Shown here in pieces: positions 57,133 through 64,000 of a stretch of DNA of 64,000 nucleotides. Numbering within the stretch: position 1 is the first letter of the stretch; the number at the start of each line of letters is the position of its first letter. The stretch is from Skeletonema tropicum. Taxonomy: Eukaryota; Bacillariophyta; Thalassiosirophyceae; Thalassiosirales; Thalassiosiraceae. A program made the translations under genes and the position numbers. The DNA is taken from the NCBI GenBank assembly GCA_037178625.1, contig CM074149.1:1-64000 (forward strand). Reading direction: 5' to 3'. The notes beneath the pieces were generated by a model that worked only from the letters and a program-made list of their open reading frames with translations, had not been told where the DNA came from and did not search any database.

Positions 57133-58017
57133 AGGGTTATTATGTTACTATCCCAAGTTGATTCAATAAAACTATGAGGAATGAGGAGCTGAAATTTGAG
57201 ATCAAGATAGAGTTTGATATGACGATCGTAGTCCTAAAGTTTCAAGATTAAAAAATTTCTCGTTTTTGAGAAAACGCATATTTTTTTAAAGATGCTTAGA
57301 ATAGTATAATTATTGCAAAACACAAAAAATATTTTTCACCACTTCTGTCAATGGATGTCATAGTGACATCAGAGTGGTACTCAAATGACTGGTTTTAATT
57401 ATTCATGACTGGTACATGAGTGCCATAAGAAGTCTTGTGAATACCGCAATATTGTTTGTCTGGTATCACTGAGTGCCGCGCGAACTCACATCTGGTATAA
57501 TTGAGTGCCATACGAAGGTGTGTGGGATCCAATAACCAAGGGTTCTCACCTTTTTTTTTTGAAAGTGATGTTTTGCAAAAGTTCCTACCAGCTGATGCTC
57601 TGTGCAGTTTTCGAGCTGAATGCGGTACTCAAAAAAGGCCTTTTCTTTACAAGGTCTTGTCTCTACCAGGGTGTGGGACTGATATTTTGGTAGCAGGTTG
57701 AACTTCGAACTTAGGGTTATTATGTTACTATCCCAAGTTGATTCAATAAAACTATGAGGAATGAGGAGCTGAAATTTGAGATCAAGATAGAGTTTGATAT
57801 GACGATCGTAGTCCTAAAGTTTCAAGATTAAAAAATTTCTCGTTTTTGAGAAAACGCATATTTTTTTAAACTCTGTGCAGTTTTCGAGCTGAATGCGGTA
57901 CTCAAAAAAGGCCTTTTCTTTACAAGGTCTTGTCTCTACCAGGGTGTGGGACTGATATTTTGGTAGCAGGTTGAACTTCGAACTTAGGGTTATTATGTTA
58001 CTATCCCAAGTTGATTC
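57133..58017. repeat. Nested direct repeats beside the gap
   Basis: A 158-bp segment R (AGGGTTATTATGTTACTATC...) at 57133-57290 recurs exactly at 57713-57870 and again, cut short, at 57986-58017. A 115-bp segment S (CTCTGTGCAGTTTTCGAGCT...) at 57598 recurs at 57871. S plus R forms a 273-bp tandem unit. Near-identity suggests recent duplication or misassembly linked to the gap. Confidence 0.9.
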
Positions 58018-58646
58018 CGTCCGTGGTGCTGAAAGTTGCAACAAGTCCTGGTACAAAACCTACGTACAGCCTATATATGAATTCCAACGTAGGCCTACGT
58101 AGGAATTAAAACCCTAACCCTAACTTGAGCATTGAAATTGGTTTTTGTCAGTCCAACAAGGGGTTGGCAGTCGGTGGTTTTGTACATGGACTGAAAATGT
58201 TTGGTGGTTGTTTTGGTGAAGGCCATTGTTGATGTGGTGGTACGAGGGATCCCAGATGGGTTTGAGGCTACTGCTAGCTAAATTGCACAGTCTTGGCCCT
58301 TTTTCCAAACATCCACTCTCATCTCCCAAAATCACAGATCACGCTATCTCACAACATTCGCAACTCCACCATGGCATGAGCCGCTTCTCCCCTACGTAAC
58401 ACACAATGCTCTCCTAGCACACACAATAAAGCAAATAAACAAACAAACATTCAGAGACATAAGCGCAACTAACTACCATCCACATAGCATGTCTACTAAA
58501 TATTATCTACATAATCATTGTATGCATACATTTTTGGGGTGGATTGTTTCTGGGGTGCTGCAGAGCAAAAAGAGCTACGACAAACTAAATACCAGCACCA
58601 AGCCTGCCGGGGTACATGTGCATTAACAATTTTTGTTTGCGCCAGT
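58018..58646. other. No supported gene; palindrome at 58093
   Basis: ACGTAGGCCTACGT is a perfect 14-bp palindrome near 58089. CCCTAACCCTAAC follows at 58112. A minus frame at 58120-58335 has no good start. Nothing else is recognised. Confidence 0.4.
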
Positions 58647-59038
58647 CTAGATAGAATCTTTTCCAGCAGCATTGCTCTTCCTCAATTTCTTCACATTGCG
58701 ACTATTCCCCCCCTTCTTCACTTCACATTTATTATTTTCTGATGCTATTTCAAGATTCAGCTCATCCAACTCCTGTTGGACATTGCTCATGTGCTCCCAA
58801 TATTTTTTTTTACTACCTATATAGAGTAAGAAAGGAGGGCGGTATACACATGTCAGCAAGGAACTGCAGATCTTTGTAAAAGGAAAATCAAATCTAACTC
58901 ACTAGCTACTGCCTCCATTGCCATGAACCCATACATGCGTCTGTTTGCCTCAGCTGCTTCCTTCTGGTTTTTTTCTAATGCGGCAAGTCGCTCCTCAAGA
59001 CGTTGCTTCTTTTCTAAAAGCAGCCTTTGATGTTGCAT
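58647..59038 (-). CDS. Small two-exon coiled-coil protein, 101 aa
   Basis: Exon 1 (59038-58903) encodes MQHQRLLLEKKQRLEERLAA and on to MAMEAVA. An 86-bp intron with GTGAGT donor and TATATAG acceptor (58902-58817) follows. Exon 2 (58816-58647) continues in frame as SKKKYWEHMSNVQQELDELN and ends AAGKDSI with a stop. Exon 1 is an almost continuous amphipathic helix with leucine/alanine heptads, and exon 2 adds a second helix and a Lys-rich tail, so a dimerising coiled coil is likely. No DNA-binding basic region precedes the coil in the usual bZIP order. The protein is unrecognised and may be the last part of a longer gene, but the in-frame splice supports a real transcript. Confidence 0.6.
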
Positions 59039-59228
59039 AATGATGCTGATGATGATAGAGGAAAGAGCATATGCAGCTTCACACTTTGGAATTATGAGAA
59101 CTAAAAGAAGAGTAGACTGTGATGCAATCTGTCACCTATTCAAGATTTGGAGTTGTGAGAGCTCCAAAATAACATGGCATTTGACTCATAACATGTGACT
59201 CCTTCAACCTTAGCTTCAACTGGAGGGA
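59039..59228. other. Spacer between the coiled-coil gene and the array
   Basis: A plus-strand ATG frame at 59040-59198 (52 codons, MMLMMIEERAYAASHFGIMR...) starts 2 bp from the opposite gene's ATG. Alone it is too short to call. The segment may be a promoter region. Confidence 0.3.
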
Positions 59229-62200
59229 AACTGTCCATGAGAGATGAGAGATGATGTCAGACCATGTGGTACTCAATGCTCAGGAAGTCCAATCCAAAAT
59301 ACTTCCTCTGCATTCAGTACCGCATCACCACATTGACAGAAAAGCTGTCCATGAGAGATGAGAGATGATGTCAGACAATGTGGTACTCAATGCTCAGGAA
59401 GTCCAATCCAAAATACTTCCTCTGCATTCAGTACCGCATCACCACATTGACAGAGAAGCTGTCCATGAGAGATGAGAGATGATGTCAGACAATGTGGTAC
59501 TCAATGCTCAGGAAGTCCAATCCAAAATACTTCCTCTGCATTCAGTACCGCATCACCACATTGACAGAAAAGCTGTCCATGAGAGATGAGAGATGATGTC
59601 AGACCATGTGGTACTCAATGCTCAGGAAGTCCAATCCAAAATACTTCCTCTGCATTCAGTACCGCATCACCACATTGACAGAGAAGCTGTCCATGAGAGA
59701 TGAGAGATGATGTCAGACCATGTGGTACTCAATGCTCAGGAAGTCCAATCCAAAATACTTCCTCTGCATTCAGTACCGCATCACCACATTGACAGATGAA
59801 ATACTCTGACTAAGTATCTACCTATGAAGGAGGAAGAGGAGGAGGAGATGGTGATGGAAGAGCTCATGAACTGTAGCTACTGCTTCCAGTCATATCACAG
59901 AACAAAAGAAATAATGGAGCATCAAAAGAACTTACCACTCACATACCACACTATGCCTATATGTTGTTGTGGCCTACCTCTCATCCATTCTGATGCTGAT
60001 GGAAAATTGTGTGCCAGCTGGAGAAGAACTACCTCTCTAGAGAGGAGCAGAACTAGAATGCAGGCAATTGACAGAGAAGCTGTCCATGAGAGATGAGAGA
60101 TGATGTCAGACCATGTGGTACTCAATGCTCAAGAAGTCCAATCCAAAATACTTCCTCTGCATTCAGTACCGCATCACCACATTGACAGAAAAGCTGTCCA
60201 TGAGAGATGAGAGATGATGTCAGACCATGTGGTACTCAATGCTCAGGAAGTCCAATCCAAAATACTTCCTCTGCATTCAGTACCGCATCACCACATTGAC
60301 AGATGAAATACTCTGACTAAGTATCTACCTATGAAGGAGGAAGAGGAGGAGGAGATCATGGTGATGGAAGAGCTCATAAACTGTAGCTACTGCTTCCAGT
60401 CATATCACAGAACAAAAGAAATAATGGAGGAGCATCAAAAGAACTTACCACTCACATACCACACTATGCCTATGTGTTGTTGTGGCCTACCTCTCATCCA
60501 TTCTGATGCTGATGGAAAATTGTGCGCCAGCTGGAGAAGAACTACCTCTAGAGAGAGGAGCAGAACTAGAATGCAGGCAATTGACAGAGAAGCTGTCCAT
60601 GAGAGATGAGAGATGATGTCAGACCATGTGGTACTCAATGCTCAGGAAGTCCAATCCAAAATACTTCCTCTGCATTCAGTACCGCATCACCACATTGACA
60701 GAAAAGCTGTCCATGAGAGATGAGAGATGATGTCAGACAATGTGGTACTCAATGCTCAGGAAGTCCAATCCAAAATACTTCCTCTGCATTCAGTACCGCA
60801 TCACCACATTGACAGAAAAGCTGTCCATGAGAGATGAGAGATGATGTCAGACCATGTGGTACTCAATGCTCAGGAAGTCCAATCCAAAATACTTCCTCTG
60901 CATTCAGTACCGCATCACCACATTGACAGATGAAATACTCTGACTAAGTATCTACCTATGAAGGAGGAAGAGGAGGAGGAGATCATGGTGATGGAACAGC
61001 TCATAAACTGTAGCTACTGCTTCCAGTCATATCACAGAACAAAAGAAATAATGGAGGAGCATCAAAAGAACTTACCACTCACATACCACACTATGCCTAT
61101 GTGTTGTTGTGGCCTACCTCTCATCCATTCTGATGCTGATGGAAAATTGTGCGCCAGCTGGAGAAGAACTACCTCTAGAGAGAGGAGCAGAACTAGAATG
61201 CAGGCAATTGACAGAGAAGCTGTCCATGAGAGATGAGAGATGATGTCAGACAATGTGGTACTCAATGCTCAGGAAGTCCAATCCAAAATACTTCCTCTGC
61301 ATTCAGTACCGCATCACCACATTGACAGAAAAGCTGTCCATGAGAGATGAGAGATGATGTCAGACCATGTGGTACTCAATGCTCAGGAAGTCCAATCCAA
61401 AATACTTCCTCTGCATTCAGTACCGCATCACCACATTGACAGATGAAATACTCTGACTAAGTATCTACCTATGAAGGAGGAAGAGGAGGACGAGGAGATG
61501 GTGATGGAAGAGCTCATGAACTGTAGCTACTGCTTCCAGTCATATCACAGAACAAAAGAAATAATGGAGGAGCATCAAAAGAACTTACCACTCACATACC
61601 ACACTATGCCTATGTGTTGTTGTGGCCTACCTCTCATCCATTCTGATGCTGATGGAAAATTGTGCGCCAGCTGGAGAAGAACTACCTCTAGAGAGAGGAG
61701 CAGAACTAGAATGCAGGCAATTGACAGAGAAGCTGTCCATGAGAGATGAGAGATGATGTCAGACCATGTGGTACTCAATGCTCAGGAAGTCCAATCCAAA
61801 ATACTTCCTCTGCATTCAGTACCGCATCACCACATTGACAGAGAAGCTGTCCATGAGAGATGAGAGATGATGTCAGACCATGTGGTACTCAATGCTCAAG
61901 AAGTCCAATCCAAAATACTTCCTCTGCATTCAGTACCGCATCACCACATTGACAGAAAAGCTGTCCATGAGAGATGAGAGATGATGTCCGACCATGTGGT
62001 ACTCAATGCTCAGGAAGTCCAATCCAAAATACTTCCTCTGCATTCAGTACCGCATCACCACATTGACAGATGAAATACTCTGACTAAGTATCTACCTATG
62101 AAGGAGGAAGAGGAGGAGGAGATCATGGTGATGGAAGAGCTCATAAACTGTAGCTACTGCTTTCAGTCATATCACAGAACAAAAGAAATAATGGAGGAGC

Positions 62201-64000
62201 ATCAAAAGAACTTACCACTCACATACCACACTATGCCTATGTGTTGTTGTGGCCTACCTCTCATCCATTCTGATGCTGATGGAAAATTGTGCGCCAGCTG
62301 GAGAAGAACTACCTCTAGAGAGAGGAGCAGAACTAGAATGCAGGCAATTGACAGAGAAGCTGTCCATGAGAGATGAGAGATGATGTCAGACCATGTGGTA
62401 CTCAATGCTCAGGAAGTCCAATCCAAAATACTTCCTCTGCATTCAGTACCGCATCACCACATTGACAGAAAAGCTGTCCATGAGAGATGAGAGATGATGT
62501 CAGACCATGTGGTACTCAATGCTCAGGAAGTCCAATCCAAAATACTTCCTCTGCATTCAGTACCGCATCACCACATTGACAGATGAAATACTCTGACTAA
62601 GTATCTACCTATGAAGGAGGAAGAGGAGGACGAGGAGATGGTGATGGAAGAGCTCATGAACTGTAGCTACTGCTTCCAGTCATATCACAGAACAAAAGAA
62701 ATAATGGAGGAGCATCAAAAGATACCACTCACATACCACACTATGCCTATGTGTTGTTGTGGCCTACCTCTCATCCATTCTGATGCTGATGGAAAATTGT
62801 GCGCCAGCTGGAGAAGAACTACCTCTAGAGAGAGGAGCAGAACTAGAATGCAGGCAATTGACAGAGAAGCTGTCCATGAGAGATGAGAGATGATGTCAGA
62901 CCATGTGGTACTCAATGCTCAGGAAGTCCAATCCAAAATACTTCCTCTGCATTCAGTACCGCATCACCACATTGACAGAAAAGCTGTCCATGAGAGATGA
63001 GAGATGATGTCAGACCATGTGGTACTCAATGCTCAGGAAGTCCAATCCAAAATACTTCCTCTGCATTCAGTACCGCATCACCACATTGACAGAAAAGCTG
63101 TCCATGAGAGATGAGAGATGATGTCCGACCATGTGGTACTCAATGCTCAGGAAGTCCAATCCAAAATACTTCCTCTGCATTCAGTACCGCATCACCACAT
63201 TGACAGATGAAATACTCTGACTAAGTATCTACCTATGAAGGAGGAAGAGGAGGAGGAGATCATGGTGATGGAAGAGCTCATAAACTGTAGCTACTGCTTC
63301 CAGTCATATCACAGAACAAAAGAAATAATGGAGGAGCATCAAAAGAACTTACCACTCACATACCACACTATGCCTATGTGTTGTTGTGGCCTACCTCTCA
63401 TCCATTCTGATGCTGATGGAAAATTGTGCGCCAGCTGGAGAAGAACTACCTCTAGAGAGAGGAGCAGAACTAGAATGCAGGCAATTGACAGAGAAGCTGT
63501 CCATGAGAGATGAGAGATGATGTCAGACCATGTGGTACTCAATGCTCAAGAATTCCAATCCAAAATACTTCCTCTGCATTCAGTACCGCATCACCACATT
63601 GACAGAAAAGCTGTCCATGAGAGATGAGAGATGATGTCAGACCATGTGGTACTCAATGCTCAGGAAGTCCAATCCAAAATACTTCCTCTGCATTCAGTAC
63701 CGCATCACCACATTGACAGATGAAATACTCTGACTAAGTATCTACCTATGAAGGAGGAAGAGGAGGAGGAGATGGTGATGGAAGAGCTCATAAACTGTAG
63801 CTACTGCTTCCAGTCATATCACAGAACAAAAGAAATAATGGAGGAGCATCAAAAGATACCACTCACATACCACACTATGCCTATGTGTTGTTGTGGCCTA
63901 CCTCTCATCCATTCTGATGCTGATGGAAAATTGTGCGCCAGCTGGAGAAGAACTACCTCTAGGAGCAGAACTAGAATGCAGGCAATTGACAGAGAAGCTG
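59229..64000. repeat. Higher-order tandem array of 114-bp (A) and 285-bp (B) modules, open at right edge
   Basis: Five A modules come first, then B modules (first in-frame ATG at 59824, 60331, 60958, 61471, 62098, 62611, 63235, 63748) separated alternately by two and three A modules. Spacings of 513 and 627 bp equal 285+2x114 and 285+3x114, giving a 1,140-bp super-period (1,137 where a codon is lost). Position-specific variants recur at the super-period: GTCCGAC for GTCAGAC occurs only in the third A of the long block (61987 and 63124). Both module lengths are multiples of three. Confidence 0.95.
60331..60609 (+). CDS. 92-codon Cys/His-rich frame of the B module (representative)
   Basis: Each B module encodes an acidic start (MKEEEEEE), then CSYCFQSYHRTKEIMEEHQK, LPLTYHTMPMCCCGLPLIHS and a basic end (RERSRTRMQAIDREAVHER) with a TGA stop inside the next A module. 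The spacing CxxC...H...H then CCC...H...C could bind zinc. Equivalent frames start at 59824, 60958, 61471, 62098, 62611 and 63235; the copy at 63748 runs off the window. All length differences among copies are 3 or 6 bp (for example ATGGAG versus ATGGAGGAG, and AAGAACTTA versus AAGATA), so the frame survives. Transcription is unproven. It may be a fossil exon of a transposon gene multiplied in a satellite. Confidence 0.35.
   Translation: MKEEEEEEIMVMEELINCSYCFQSYHRTKEIMEEHQKNLPLTYHTMPMCCCGLPLIHSDADGKLCASWRRTTSRERSRTRMQAIDREAVHER

Noticed and set aside
56434..57177. Open frames crossing the N block
   Set aside because: They consist almost wholly of undefined bases.
58112..58126. CCCTAACCCTAAC as a telomere or interstitial telomere
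   Set aside because: Only two copies of the hexamer; too short to support anything.
59922..63542. 67-codon minus-strand frames in the B modules
   Set aside because: They overlap the plus frame, and their hydrophobic reading is a shadow of the Cys/His-rich plus frame. The plus frame has the better ATG and composition.
59229..64000. CRISPR-like array
   Set aside because: Modules are 114 and 285 bp with no unique spacers, and the context is eukaryotic.

Overview
This window is eukaryotic nuclear DNA, most likely from a diatom or another stramenopile. The evidence is short GT-AG introns (about 86-111 bp), no bacterial operons, dense transposable elements, and two long tandem arrays. Species cannot be fixed from the sequence. 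A diatom is an inference from the transposon mix and from one protein family (43085-44472) that I only loosely recall from diatom gene sets.

Layout. 1-31863: an almost pure satellite with a 669-bp unit, about 47.5 copies, running off the left edge. No long ORF is present, and an orphan 179-bp piece of the unit recurs at 35190-35368. 31864-35189: a 3.3-kb interruption holding the 3' end of an LTR retrotransposon, a 103-bp and a 440-bp tandem duplication, and decayed coding sequence. 35783-37477: a two-exon gene (gene A). 37844-43018: a nearly intact non-LTR retrotransposon (ORF1 plus a zinc-finger/reverse-transcriptase ORF2 with one 2-bp frameshift). 43085-44472: gene B, whose start is a near-copy of the exon-2 start of gene A but is read in another frame, and which carries a 1-nt frameshift. 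44483-46730: SINE-like and RNase-H retroelement debris on the minus strand.

46800-55600 is a mosaic of DNA transposons defined by matching ends: a 1.73-kb element with 25-bp inverted ends and piggyBac-like coding remnants; a 572-bp MITE starting 8 bp further on; a 1.6-kb element bounded by TTAA; a 267-bp TA-flanked MITE made of 26-bp palindromes; a 2.38-kb TA-flanked element carrying two minus-strand genes; and a tRNA-derived SINE with a perfect 17-bp target-site duplication. 56579-57078 is exactly 500 N, followed by nested direct repeats. 58647-59038 is a small two-exon coiled-coil gene. 59229-64000 is a higher-order tandem array (114-bp A and 285-bp B modules, 1,140-bp super-period) running off the right edge. 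Its B modules encode a short Cys/His-rich peptide and differ by whole codons only.

The genes do not form a pathway. The unifying theme is mobile and repetitive DNA: two satellites enclosing a transposon-rich segment with a few host genes. The best candidates for something undescribed are the two-gene TA-flanked transposon, the B-module array with frame-preserving indels, and the duplicated exon read in two frames.
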